DNA of 64,000 nt. It comes from an uncultured bacterium (GTDB lineage: Bacteria > Bacillota_I > Bacilli_A > RF39 > UBA660). The DNA lies in contig CAJMOW010000001.1 of assembly GCA_905215145.1 (NCBI GenBank), forward strand, positions 1-64,000, written 5' to 3'. Below the pieces are notes generated by a model. The model had not been told where the DNA came from. It saw only the letters and a list, made by a program, of their open reading frames with translations, and did no database searches. This document shows positions 26,621-36,283 of this stretch, piece by piece. The position numbers and the translations under genes were made by a program. Each line of letters starts with the position of its first letter. Position 1 is the stretch's first letter.

Positions 26621-27364
26621 ATGGCTATTGAACTTCCAAAAAGTAAAATTCCTGCAGAAACCCAGGATCCTAAGTATTTAATTTTGTTTGGTCTTCCAAA
26701 GGTAGGAAAAACTACAATCTTAAGTACCCTTGAAAATAATTTAATTTTGGATATGGAAAATGGGTCTACATATGTAGATGCTTTAAAGATTAAAATAAAT
26801 TCTTTAAAAGATTTAAAGGAAGTCTGCAAAGCTATTAAAGAGGCGGGAAGTCCATATAAATATATTACGATTGATACTATTACTGCGGTAGAAGAAATGG
26901 CAAAACCATTAGCAATTGCTTTATATCAAAATTCTCCGATGTTTAGTGAAAAGTATGCTGATGTAAAAGACCCTACTCAACTTCCTAACGGGAGTGGCTA
27001 TGCACTTCTTAGACAGGGAATTGAAATGATTATTGATATGATAGCAAAATGTACTCCTAATATTATTATATGTGGTCATGTTAAGGATGCCGCATTAAAT
27101 GAAGGTGCTTCAAATAATGTTCGTACATTAGATCTTACTGGAAAAATTTCAAGAATCTTGTCTGCAAAATCAGATGCTATTGGATTTGTTCATAGAGATG
27201 AAAATTCAAATTTATGTATTCAATTTGGTGCAAATGGAGAAGTTTTAACTGGAGCTAGACCTGCTCATTTAGCTAATAAAGACATTATTGTAGCGGAACG
27301 CCAGGAAAACGGAACATTTATACCACATTGGGAACGTATTTTTCCATCTCTTGCTAAAAAGTAA
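26621..27364 (+). CDS. Sak4-like RecA-fold ATPase, 247 aa
   Basis: Walker A LFGLPKVGKTTILS, then LILDMENGSTYVDA, Walker B-like YKYITIDTITAVEEM, and PNIIICGHVKDAAL. This matches the short single-domain RecA-like phage ATPases (AAA_24/Sak4) that promote single-strand annealing. It sits two bases after the helicase and is followed by an SSB-like gene, the usual Sak4 partner. Confidence 0.8.
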   Translation: MAIELPKSKIPAETQDPKYLILFGLPKVGKTTILSTLENNLILDMENGSTYVDALKIKINSLKDLKEVCKAIKEAGSPYKYITIDTITAVEEMAKPLAIALYQNSPMFSEKYADVKDPTQLPNGSGYALLRQGIEMIIDMIAKCTPNIIICGHVKDAALNEGASNNVRTLDLTGKISRILSAKSDAIGFVHRDENSNLCIQFGANGEVLTGARPAHLANKDIIVAERQENGTFIPHWERIFPSLAKK

Positions 27365-27366
27365 AT

Positions 27367-27759
27367 ATGTCAAAACCAAAATATATTAATATTAAAATTC
27401 CAGTAATTGAAGTGTCTGATAATAAATTAATATTATCTCCTCTTGCTATTGAGACTCTTCAAATTACTCCTGGGGATAGGGTTTCAGTTAACTATGTACA
27501 AGTAGATAATGAAGTTACATATCCTATAATTTCTAAATCTATAGTATTTGGGGATCCTGAAAATGGTAATAAGTGTTCTAAATCTAATACTATATCATTT
27601 AAAGGTACTCAAAGAACTATATTAATGAAATATGGTAATCTTTTTACACTTAAACCTGATAATAAGTATAAAGAAGCATTCAAACTTATTTCAATAAATG
27701 AAGTAGATTTAAATGTTCCTGAACTAATTGATGAAGTTAATAATTTAAATAATATATAA
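27367..27759 (+). CDS. hypothetical protein, 130 aa
   Basis: Beta-rich, starting MSKPKYINIKIPVIEVSDNK with LQITPGDRVSVNYV, reminiscent of small beta-barrel proteins. It lies between the Sak4-like ATPase (2-base gap) and the SSB-like protein (3-base gap), so it is probably part of the recombination operon. No Trp codons. Confidence 0.6.
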   Translation: MSKPKYINIKIPVIEVSDNKLILSPLAIETLQITPGDRVSVNYVQVDNEVTYPIISKSIVFGDPENGNKCSKSNTISFKGTQRTILMKYGNLFTLKPDNKYKEAFKLISINEVDLNVPELIDEVNNLNNI

Positions 27760-27762
27760 AAT

Positions 27763-28425
27763 ATGAGTATGTTTAATATGGGTGGCGTCAAGGACGCTAA
27801 AGTAGTATCTAGTAATTTCCTTCGCGCTGGAATTCATAATGTAATCTTCAAAGGAATCGACAAAGCTAACGGATTTAATGCGATTGAACTCCGTTTTGAA
27901 GCAGTAGATGGTAGTGGTATTCATAATGAAAGAATTTTTGAACCCCGCTCTGAAGAAAGAACTCAAAGTCAGTATGGCACAAATCCATCTGAATCTGAAC
28001 AGTTTATGTGTAAAATCAAGCAAGTAATTGATGCTCTTGATCCTGAACTTGCACATAAGATTGAAGCAGATGGAGATAAATTTGCTGCTCCAGATTTTGA
28101 TTCTTTTATTGCTCTTCTTAAAAAATATCTTGATAAGAGGATTGGAACTCAAACGCAAATCAAACTTGTGCCGACAACTGGAAATTTTGTAGGCTTTCCT
28201 GGGTTTGTTGCACGTCTCAGTAAGGATAATGCAATTTATATGACAACAAAAGTAATTGGTAGCGATCTTGTATTAACTGCAAAAGAAAAGGTGGCGATTG
28301 ACGCAGCAGCAAATGCAAAGCCTACAGATATGCGACAACGTAATAATGAACTTGATGACCTACGTGAAGATTTTTCTCCTCAGGAGGATAGTGTAAGTGA
28401 CGAGGACAGTGATCTTCCTTTCTAA
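27763..28425 (+). CDS. single-stranded DNA-binding-like protein, 220 aa
   Basis: The protein ends in an acidic tail, SVSDEDSDLPF, the classic SSB tip that recruits partner enzymes. The body begins MSMFNMGGVKDAKVVSSNFL, has an OB-like beta pattern (GIHNVIFKGIDKANGFNAIE) and FVGFPGFVARLSKDNAIY. Similar proteins stand beside Sak4 in other phages. The tail and context are the strongest evidence; the OB fold itself is not proven. Codon choice is more GC-rich than neighbours, consistent with high expression. Confidence 0.7.
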   Translation: MSMFNMGGVKDAKVVSSNFLRAGIHNVIFKGIDKANGFNAIELRFEAVDGSGIHNERIFEPRSEERTQSQYGTNPSESEQFMCKIKQVIDALDPELAHKIEADGDKFAAPDFDSFIALLKKYLDKRIGTQTQIKLVPTTGNFVGFPGFVARLSKDNAIYMTTKVIGSDLVLTAKEKVAIDAAANAKPTDMRQRNNELDDLREDFSPQEDSVSDEDSDLPF

Positions 28426-28453
28426 CAATAAATAAGTTGTAGCTATATGATGC

Positions 28454-28501
28454 ATGTACAAGCATACTTCTTTTAGTAATAAAGAAGATATGCTTGTACA
28501 T
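28454..28501. repeat. long imperfect hairpin between SSB-like and primase genes
   Basis: A 20-bp stem with one bulged A (ATGTACAAGCATA against TATGCTTGTACAT, then CTTCTTT against AAAGAAG) and a 7-base loop. It lies in a 119-base gap, the largest intergenic space of the replication block. There is no T-run on either side, so it is not a normal terminator. Could be an RNA processing site, a protein-binding palindrome or part of an origin; the sequence does not decide. Confidence 0.6.
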
Positions 28502-28544
28502 TACATTATAAATAATTGTAAACCTATATATAAAGAGGTAAGAT

Positions 28545-29582
28545 ATGGAGTACAGGTTTCCTGCTGTTATAACTAGAGATTTAATTGAATCTAAGGTTTC
28601 TCAAGAAACACTAATGTATACCTATTATGGTCAACCTGTAAAAAAAGGTCTTTTTAGGTCTAAAGTAAGAAATGATTCAAAACCTACTGTAGCATATTAC
28701 AAAAATCGCATGGGTAGAATTATTATAAAAGACTTTGGAAGTAATTATTGCGGAGATTGAGTATATGTGGTTATGAATAAATATGGCTGTGGGTATTATA
28801 AGGCATTAAATATAGTTGCAAGTGATATAGGTTTAATTCCCAGACAAAATAATATACCACAGGAGATTAAGTATTCTAATACAAAACTTGAAGACACTAC
28901 TGATGCTATTATTCAAGTTGAAATAAAAGATTTCGAACAATATGAGTTAGATTGATGGGCTAAGTTTGGTATTGATTTGCAAACACTAAACAAGTTCAAG
29001 GTATTTTCTTGTAAAAATGTATTCCTTAATAACAATTTGTTTCATTTGTTTAAAGATAAACAATTAGTATTTGGATATTATGGAGGTATAAGAGAAGATA
29101 TTGAACGTTGACGGATTTATTTCCCTAATAATAGAAAATATAAATTTATATCTAATTGAAAATCACTAAGACTACAAGGATCTCACATGTTACCAAAAAT
29201 AGGAGAATATCTTGTTGTTACTAAGTCATTAAAAGATGTAATGACATTGTATAATTTAGGAATTCCCGCAATAGCCCCAATATCAGAAAATTGTTTCTTA
29301 TCTGAGGCTCAATATCATCGTCTTAAAGAAAGATTTAAACATATAATCTTATTATATGATAATGATCGTCCAGGATTGAGAGCAATGATATCTATTAAAA
29401 AGAAATTCCCTGAAGTTATTTCAATATGAATACCTTGAGAATATAAAGCTAAAGATATATCTGACTTTTATGCCAAATATAAACATGATAAAACTGTTAG
29501 TCTAATTGAAAGCGCAAAAGAATATATTAAAGGAAAATCAGAAGGGGAAAGAGAAGAAATCAAGAAATTTAAAGAGGAATAG
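28545..29582 (+). CDS. TOPRIM (DnaG-type) primase, 345 aa
   Basis: Read with TGA as Trp (six TGA codons, including GDWVYVV and SIWIPWEYK). The N-terminal part resembles the DnaG-like catalytic core without an obvious zinc finger. The TOPRIM segment has LVVTKSLKDVMTLYNLG (the Glu of many TOPRIM domains is replaced by Thr-Lys) and IILLYDNDRPGLRAM (DxD). It makes RNA primers for replication. The standard code would break the gene into four pieces. The C-terminal tail is highly charged. Confidence 0.8.
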
Positions 29583-29925
29583 AGCTAGAGGAAATGCTTA
29601 TGAAGTACAAATAGCAAAAGAGTTACGAGACCTTGGCTTTACAGGTGTTGTTACCTCTAGATCAGAAAGTAAAAGTATGGACGATAGAAAGGTTGATTTA
29701 GTAGATGTTGAGAATAAACTGTTTTTCAATCCTCAGCTAAAAGCTACTATTAATACTCCAGATTATTTTGGAATTTTAAACTCGTGCCCTTTTAAAGATA
29801 AACCATTTGTTATCTTTTGAAAAAAAATTAAACCAACAGAGTCTACATTTAGGTCAGTTGGAGAAATGGTTATGATATCTAAAGATTTTTTTTATGAATT
29901 AATTAAGAAATATGGAAACTTGTAA
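29506..29925 (+). CDS. PD-(D/E)XK nuclease, Holliday-junction-resolvase-like, about 139 aa
   Basis: RARGNAYEVQIAKELRDLGF (conserved N-terminal helix with Glu), then SRSESKSMDDRKVDLVDVE (Asp) and FFNPQLKATINTP (QxK): a restriction-fold nuclease with the RecU/Hjc-like arrangement. The only standard start in frame is TTG 29506, giving a 77-base overlap with the primase gene, so the true start is uncertain. One TGA (VIFWKKI) is read as Trp. Confidence 0.68.
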
Positions 29926-30157
29926 AGTAGAGTTTATTAGTAATACAGGACAGAAAATTGTTATAGATTTTAGTCTTGATGAAAAAGGAAATTTAGATTA
30001 TAAACCTTCCTTTGAACCAAAAATTACAGACTTAAAAGCAAATTTAGGACTTTCAGCAGGGCTTTGTGAGCTATTTTTAACTGCCTTGATCAATATGAGC
30101 AAAACAGGAAATACACAGATAAAAGATAATGAACCAAAAAGAAAACTTGAGAGTTAA
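29912..30157 (+). CDS. hypothetical protein, 81 aa
   Basis: METCKVEFISNTGQKIVIDF then an acidic middle and ADLKANLG-like helix ending in a basic tail KRKLES. Overlaps the nuclease gene by 14 bases. The 89 bases after it (30158-30246) hold nothing recognisable. Confidence 0.55.
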   Translation: METCKVEFISNTGQKIVIDFSLDEKGNLDYKPSFEPKITDLKANLGLSAGLCELFLTALINMSKTGNTQIKDNEPKRKLES

Positions 30158-30246
30158 ATATAATTTAATTCCACAATATAAAGTAAAAGAAGTTAACAAG
30201 GTTCTTATGGGCATTTCTAATAATTAGTATTACTTTATAAAACATC

Positions 30247-31287
30247 ATGACTATTAATTTAAATGATATAAAATTATCTCCTAATTTAGAAAGTGTTTAT
30301 CGTGAGAAGATGTCTGATGAGGAATATTTTTCAAGTAAATATGCCCACTATATATCAAATTCTCGTCTAAAGCTGATTAATCCTAATCAAAACGGGTCTC
30401 CGAGCAAATATAAAGAAGGATTTACTGGTGAAACCACAGTAAGTTTGTCTTTAGGTTCTAGTATTCATGAGTTATTGCTTCAGAAAGATACTTTTACTTT
30501 AGGCCCAGATATAGGTAAACCTCCAGCTAAGTTAGGACTGGTAATTGATGAGATCTTTAAACTACGAAAAAAGAATTTACCTATATACAGTGCTATAGTA
30601 GAGGCTTGCGAAAAAGTACATTATTATGAATTCAGCCTAACTCCTACTAGAATAAAAAGTATTATTAAAGATGGGTTTAGGTATTATTATAACCTTAAGC
30701 TTATAAAAGATAATAATACTATTATTCTATCATCTAAGGATCGAGATACAGTAGAAAAATGTATTAATAATCTTAATTCTAGTAGACAAGTAAATAATCT
30801 ATTATATCCTACTGATATTTTTGGAGATGCTATTGAAACATATAATGAAGAAGCATTCTTTATTGATATCAACGCATCTTATAATGGTAATCAACATACT
30901 CTTAAGCTTAAAATGAAAGCTGATAATTGAACAATTGATCTTGAAAATAAAATTATCACCTTAAATGATTTAAAAACAACAGGCCATTTATTATATCAAT
31001 TTATGGAACCTGGTGGATCATTTGAAATATTTTCTTATTCAAGACAATTCGCATATTATATTTGAGTTCTACTTAGATATTGTGAAAAAGAATATGGATA
31101 CAATTCAGAAGAATGAACTGTAAAATGTAATGTTATTGTTGTTGAAACTACATCTACTAATAGTGTTGGGGTATACCCAATTAACAAGGAGGTACTAGAA
31201 CAAGGGCGTAAAGAATTTTGTAAACTTCTTAAGATGGTTGCATATTGCGAGATGAATGATTATTCTGATGATATTATATTTGTTTAG
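30247..31287 (+). CDS. PD-(D/E)XK exonuclease (RecE/exonuclease VIII-like), 346 aa
   Basis: YAHYISNSRLKLINPNQNGS and LSLGSSIHELLLQ match the start of phage RecE/Cas4-like exonucleases. LKMKADNWTIDLENK and LNDLKTTGHL give the catalytic D...DxK. QFAYYIWVLLRYCEKEYGY follows as the conserved Q-Y helix. Three TGA codons are read as Trp, one inside the active-site segment (ADNWTID). It likely provides single strands for the Sak4/SSB recombination pathway. Confidence 0.78.
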
Positions 31288-31288
31288 T

Positions 31289-31840
31289 ATGCAGAAAATA
31301 GAAATTCAGGCTCACTCCTTAGAGGAGGCAAAACTTACAGCTTTTCAAGCAGGTATTACTGTAGTACAAGACGCCACAAAAAATTGGAAGAAAGCAGGCT
31401 CTCCTATACTTACGAAAGACTTAAATATATACGCTGCAGATTTTTTAGAGGAAAAGGGTATGTTTGATTTTAAAGGAGCAGGTATAATTATTACCATTAC
31501 TTCTGGAGTTGAAGATACTAGAAAAAATCCTTTTAAAATTAACAGTGTCCGTAGAAAAGGTCGTTGTCAACTTAAACGAGTTATAGAAATTCGAACTCAA
31601 AAGGACAATCAACTCTTAGGAACTGCTAGTAATAAAACAGAAGCAATAGAATTATCAAAAGAACTAATAAAGAAGTGTCAAGAGAATATATATGGGAAAA
31701 CTGTATACTATTCTAGTGATATTGACTTTGAGATGGAATATACTCCTTCAGTAAGAGCTCAATTAGGGCAATATATTGTTTTTGGAGTAGATGAGGCAGA
31801 TGTGAAAATAAGTAAAAGAAAAAACAGAGAGTTTGAATAA
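31289..31840 (+). CDS. conserved hypothetical phage protein, 183 aa
   Basis: Starts MQKIEIQAHSLEEAKLTAFQ; ATG 31289 follows the previous TAG by one base and is preferred over ATG 31256, which adds a hydrophobic overlap. FDFKGAGIIITITSGVEDTR and KIEI-type strands recur in phage proteins next to recombination genes. Function unknown. Confidence 0.6.
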   Translation: MQKIEIQAHSLEEAKLTAFQAGITVVQDATKNWKKAGSPILTKDLNIYAADFLEEKGMFDFKGAGIIITITSGVEDTRKNPFKINSVRRKGRCQLKRVIEIRTQKDNQLLGTASNKTEAIELSKELIKKCQENIYGKTVYYSSDIDFEMEYTPSVRAQLGQYIVFGVDEADVKISKRKNREFE

Positions 31841-31863
31841 ATTATTAATTAAGTATACAATAT

Positions 31864-34800
31864 ATGAATGTTGAAGAATGGCTTAACAATGATCAATTAG
31901 GAATTGATATTTGAAATAAAAAGTATAGATATAATAATGAATCATTAGATGAGTGGTTTGATAGAGTTAGCGGGGGAAATGAAGAATTAAGAAAATTAAT
32001 TATTGCCAAAAAGTTTCTATTTGGAGGAAGAACTCTATCAAACAGACAAACAGACAGACAAGCTTCTTATTCAAATTGCTACTCGTCTGGTAAAATTGCA
32101 GATAATCTTGATGATATTCTTCAAACGGCAAAAAATATAGGATTAACGTTTAAAGCTCAAGGAGGCCAAGGTTTATCTTTATCTGATATTCGTCCAAAAG
32201 GATCAAAACTTTCTTCAGGATATGAAACAGATGGTATTGTTCCATTTATGGAGATATTTAATACTGTAACTGCTTCTGTTTCTCAGGGCGGATCACGTAA
32301 AGGCGCATTGATGATGTCTCTTTCAGCAGATCATCCACAAATAAAAGATTTCATAACTATCAAAAGCGACCTTGGAAAGATCAATAATGCTAACCTTTCT
32401 GTGGAAGTTGATGATGACTTTATGAATGCTGTAGATAAATTTTATGAGACGGGAGAAGTTATAACCCTTCACATTAAATCTAAATTTAAGGGATATCCTG
32501 ATTATGATATAACTCCAATTGAAATTTATAAACTTATAATGAAAAATGCGTATAAACATGCAGAACCTGGAGTTATGTTTATGAATAGATTTAGAAATTA
32601 TAACTTGATGGAGTATATCACTGAGTATCAAATAGATACCAGTAATCCGTTTGTTCGTCGGGCGGCATAATAAAGTGATTTATTATGAAAAATATTCTAA
32701 AAACGGTGAACATCCTTAATAAGGACAATACCGTGCTAACCAGTTATTGGGTGTGTAACGACTAAAAAGAATTATATGCGAAAAATTAATGATAAAAAAG
32801 AACTAATTAAGTTATTATCCTTTATCTCTATGGGAGATGGAGGATTATATAAAAATGCTGATACAAATGAATATAAATTTGTTATGAATATGAAAAAAGA
32901 TAATGAAGATTATATTGATTATTGTATTGATATATTAAATAATTTAGTTAAAGTTCGAAAATATGATAGAAAAGATTATAACCAAGATGGATATAATCGT
33001 AAACCTCAGATTAGAATTGAATCCAGAGTTCATCCTATCTTAACACTATTACATGAACGTATTTATACAGATAAATATAAAGGACTAGATCCTCATGCAT
33101 TAAAAATGTTAGATTGGGAATGTTTAGCAATTCTATTCATGTCTGATGGTTCTACTTGTTTTAAAGGTAAAAGAAAGGATAGATGTATTACTTTAAATAT
33201 GAAACGACTATCCTATGGAGATCAATTATTATTAAAAAAAGCATTAAAAGATAATTTAGATCTAGAATGGAATATCCAGAAACAGAACCAATATTATTAT
33301 TTATGTCTTCGTACTAAAGATCACATTAAATTTTTAAATAATATTACACCGTATATTTTACCTTCATTTGCATATAAAACTTTGTACGAATATCCCTCAA
33401 AAGAGGTGATGATATAGTCTGTACTTTATAGTAATATAAAGAGACTGACAGAAATGATCAGTCATACTTGAATAATCGAGTATTAACAAATTAGGTGGTG
33501 AACTGTTTGCCTCATGTAAAAAATTGGGTAAAATCGGTGAAGTCTAAACAAATTATTGCATGATAATACCGAGATAATTTCATAGATTACGAATAGGCTA
33601 TGAAACATTGTAACGCATAGTGGATGAATAAATATAATTCCACCAAGAGTGCCCAACACTTTATAGTGAAAATATATGCTAAACTGGTCTGAATTGACAG
33701 ACGTATCTCTAATGGCAATAAAGAGTATGAAGGAAACTTCCAGAATATTTAGATAAAAAGCTAAATAGGTAATATATAGGAACAACCTTTGCCAAAAAAT
33801 ATGTCCTGTAATTTATCTTCAATAAATCTATCTGAATACGTAAAAGATCCTTTTACAAAATTTGCGACAGTTAATTATTCTGAACTGGTTTCAGATATAA
33901 AGATTATTGTTAGAGAAATGGATAGGATTATAGATGAAAATCTTCATAACCACCCTCTTAAAGAACAACAAGAACAAATCGCTAGATATCGAAACCTTGG
34001 AATAGGAATTATGGGACTTCATGATATGTTTATAAAATTAAATATTAAATATGGGAGTTCTGAATCGATCCAACTTGCAGAGAACATTATGAGACTTATT
34101 TTCAGAAATTCTGTATTTGCTTCATATGATCTTGCTAAAGAACTTGGAACATTTCCAGGATATTCAGATAAGGTATTTGAGTCTAGTATAATGAAAAAAG
34201 CCTTTTCAAGTGATGAACTTGAAAAAATGAAAAAATTTGGTCTTAGAAACTGTTCATTACTTTCGATAGCACCAACTGGGTTTGATATTGGCTCAGTATA
34301 AATTACCCTAATTGCTGGGACATCTTTTTCTAAATTTACAAAAATTAATAGGAAACTATTTTTTATGTAATAATAATTTGGAATTTATTAAAAATAGTTC
34401 TATACTTGTACTATAATTCTACAATATAGGGATTATTTTAATATAAAAGATAATCAGCAGCGAAGCTCCTAAGTCTAAGGATATGGAGAACGTTCAACGA
34501 CTATCTCGAAAGAGAGTACATCAGAAACGTATGCTGATGGAAACGGGTAAATCATCAAATATGAAACTAAAATTTACAAAAGAAGAATTAGAAAAACTTT
34601 ATATTGAAGAAGAGCTGTCAACAAGGGATATTGCAAAACAACTTAATATTAGCCAAACTACAGTTCGTCGTTATTTAGCAAAATATAATATTGAAACAAG
34701 AAAAGGAGAAGATGCTAAATGTACATCTGTAATGAAAAAAAAATTAAAGCTCTTATTTTGACAATAAAACTCAAGCCAATCAAATTGATAATCTAGTTTG

Positions 34801-35890
34801 TCTTTGTAATAAATGTCATAGTTTTGTACATTCAAAACAAAATGTAAATAAAATATATATTGATGATAAGATATAGTCTCATCTCTATAGTAATATAGAG
34901 TACATAGTATGTAAAAGACGTGTTGTGAACGTCTTTAAAGAAAAAGCAATTTCAACTATGCTTGGAGTATCAGGCGGTTTGGAACCTCTGTTTATGAAGA
35001 AATTTCAGAGAAAAACAGTATCTCTTAATAAAGAGGAAAAGATATATGATGTTTATGCTAAAATTGTAAAAGAATATCTTGATTCTGTTCCTAATTCTTC
35101 TATAGATGATGATATTCTTGTAACAGCATATGATGTTGATCCATATGATCGTATAAAACTTCAAGAATCATTGCAAAAATATGTTGATACAGCAATAAGC
35201 TCTACAATTAATCTTAAGGAAGACACCTCACAAGAATATGTAGAAAGGTTGTATTTGGCTGGGTGAAAAGCTGGTTTAAAAGGACTAACGATATTTAGAC
35301 AAAATTCCAGACCTGCTATTTTAGGTAATAATCTTAAAACAAAAGAAGAAGAAAAACAATCTTTCAAATTTGATTCTATTGCACCAGTTTCACGCAAAAC
35401 ACTTGGTACAACACATGGTGCAACTTTTTGTAAAAAGTGTGCATGCGGAACACTATATATAACTTGTAATAAGGATAATAAGGGTAATCTTGTAGAAGTA
35501 TTCACACATACATCTAAAGGTGGTATCTGTCAAGCTAATATGAACGCTGTAACAAGATTGATTTCTCTCAATCTCAGAAGTGGTGTTAAAGTCGATGAGA
35601 TAATCGATCAGATAAGAGGAATCAATTGTCCTGCTTGTAGTACGTGTAAAGCTAGGAACATAAATATCGATGGATTGTCATGTCCAGATATTATATCAAG
35701 AGTAATTACAGAAGCTATAAAAGATAATGTAAAAATTCCTCAAAAAAAGCAGATTAGTGTTCTAGATACAAAACCTTCAATAGATAACAATCATGATAAT
35801 AAAAGCGTATGTCCAGAATGTGGAGAACCTTTAATTGCTACTTCAGGATGTGTAAGCTGCATGTCCTGCGGCTGAAGTCGTTGTAACTAA
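31864..35890 (+). CDS. nrdJ: class II (adenosylcobalamin-dependent) ribonucleotide reductase, four exons
   Basis: Exons 31864-32650, 33495-33499, 33780-34281 and 34947-35890 join in frame to 745 aa. Conserved parts: LFGGRTLSNRQ, GLTFKAQGGQGLS, SVSQGGSRKGALM, the rebuilt active site NPCGEQPLPKNMSCNL, RYRNLGIGIMG, and the rebuilt phosphate loop LLSIAPTGSISTMLG. The C-terminus has CPECGEPLIATSGC and CMSCGWSRC, the zinc ribbon typical of class II enzymes. It converts ribonucleotides to deoxyribonucleotides for phage DNA. Three Trp codons are TGA. Without splicing three separate truncations occur inside catalytic motifs. Confidence 0.87.
32651..33494 (+). mobile_element. group I intron 7 with LAGLIDADG-type gene (in ribonucleotide reductase)
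   Basis: 844 nt between ...AATCCGT and GTGGT. A P1 helix is visible: exon CCGU pairs with GCGG of the intron with a U-G pair at the splice site. Core blocks AAACGGTGAACATC, AATACCGTGCTAACC, GTGTAACGAC and GATATAGTCTG are present. Ends TTAG. Confidence 0.83.
32776..33417 (+). CDS. intron-encoded LAGLIDADG-type endonuclease, 213 aa
   Basis: Two LAGLIDADG-like helices: KLLSFISMGDGGLYK (about residue 18) and LAILFMSDGSTCF (about residue 122). A basic DNA-binding surface follows each. No TGA codons. The C-terminus EYPSKEVMI ends on the P7 segment of the intron. Presumed to promote homing into ribonucleotide reductase genes. Confidence 0.75.
   Translation: MRKINDKKELIKLLSFISMGDGGLYKNADTNEYKFVMNMKKDNEDYIDYCIDILNNLVKVRKYDRKDYNQDGYNRKPQIRIESRVHPILTLLHERIYTDKYKGLDPHALKMLDWECLAILFMSDGSTCFKGKRKDRCITLNMKRLSYGDQLLLKKALKDNLDLEWNIQKQNQYYYLCLRTKDHIKFLNNITPYILPSFAYKTLYEYPSKEVMI
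33495..33499 (+). other. five-nucleotide exon GTGGT of the ribonucleotide reductase
   Basis: Positions 33495-33499 supply the last two bases of the active-site Cys codon and a Gly codon: P-T|GT GGT|GAA-CAA. Only this assignment rebuilds NPCGEQP while placing U before and G at the end of each neighbouring intron. Confidence 0.72.
33500..33779 (+). ncRNA. group I intron 8 (in ribonucleotide reductase), no gene
   Basis: 280 nt, the shortest here. Has AAAATCGGTGAAGTC, GATAATACCGAG, TTGTAACGCATAGTGG, CACCAAGAGTGCCC and AAAATATATGCTAAAC, the same core as introns 4-6. The intron's GCCTCATG can pair with the upstream exon as P1. Ends ATATAG. Confidence 0.8.
34377..34408 (+). promoter_or_regulatory. 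promoter-like element inside intron 9
   Basis: TTTG, 20 bases, TATACTTG; one mismatch in the downstream box, with the same 20-base spacer as in introns 2, 4, 5 and 6. Confidence 0.42.
34561..34876 (+). pseudogene. remnant of an HTH-HNH homing endonuclease
   Basis: 34561-34767 encodes a helix-turn-helix domain, LYIEEELSTRDIAKQLNIS with TTVRRYLAKYNIE, and then stops. A different frame at 34748-34876 reads NQIDNLVCLCNKCHSFVHS, the typical end of an HNH nuclease. The central catalytic part is missing and the frames do not match, so an internal deletion plus frameshift has destroyed the enzyme. Confidence 0.65.
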
Positions 35891-35911
35891 TATCTTATTT
35901 AAAATATAAGT

Positions 35912-36283
35912 ATGGAAACATATAGAATAAAAAATTTAGAATTCAAACCATGTACATATATTGGAGAATTACCTAAACATATTTCATTTGAAATTGTAAA
36001 GTATTATCCGAATAGTTATTATGGCGCTGAGGCAAATTTTGAAAAAGAGGGTGAATTTTATTTAGATGGAATTCATTCTATCAGAGTACACAAAAGCTGT
36101 TTTAAGTCAAAGGAAAATTGTTATACTATATTAATTTTCAGATATAACGAACATGATGATGATTATACAGCAGAATTTGTATCTGATAGATATCTTGATT
36201 TGAATGATGATGAGTGGAATACGTTACATGAGATACTATCTGTTGTAAATAAATATTTAAATAAACATATATATGAGGATTAA
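35912..36283 (+). CDS. hypothetical protein, 123 aa
   Basis: Begins METYRIKNLEFKPCTYIGE; an acidic C-terminus with NLNDDEWNTLHEILSVV-type helix. Overlaps the dUTPase start by 11 bases, so it is probably coupled with nucleotide metabolism genes. No domain recognised. Confidence 0.55.
   Translation: METYRIKNLEFKPCTYIGELPKHISFEIVKYYPNSYYGAEANFEKEGEFYLDGIHSIRVHKSCFKSKENCYTILIFRYNEHDDDYTAEFVSDRYLDLNDDEWNTLHEILSVVNKYLNKHIYED

Larger units (their letters stand above)
34282..34946 (+). mobile_element. group I intron 9 with decayed HNH endonuclease gene
   Basis: 665 nt after ACTGGGT; exon 4 starts CAATTTCAACT, giving PTGSIST. Core elements AATCAGCAGCGAAGC, GTTCAACGACTA and GATATAGTCTC resemble T4-type (td-like) introns and intron 10. 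Carries a promoter-like element and fragments of an endonuclease gene. Confidence 0.82.

Noticed and set aside
34483..34560. Upstream extension of the intron 9 reading frame (MENVQRLSRKRVHQKR)
   Set aside because: This stretch is the conserved intron core (GTTCAACGACTA), not protein-coding; ATG 34561 is the sensible start.
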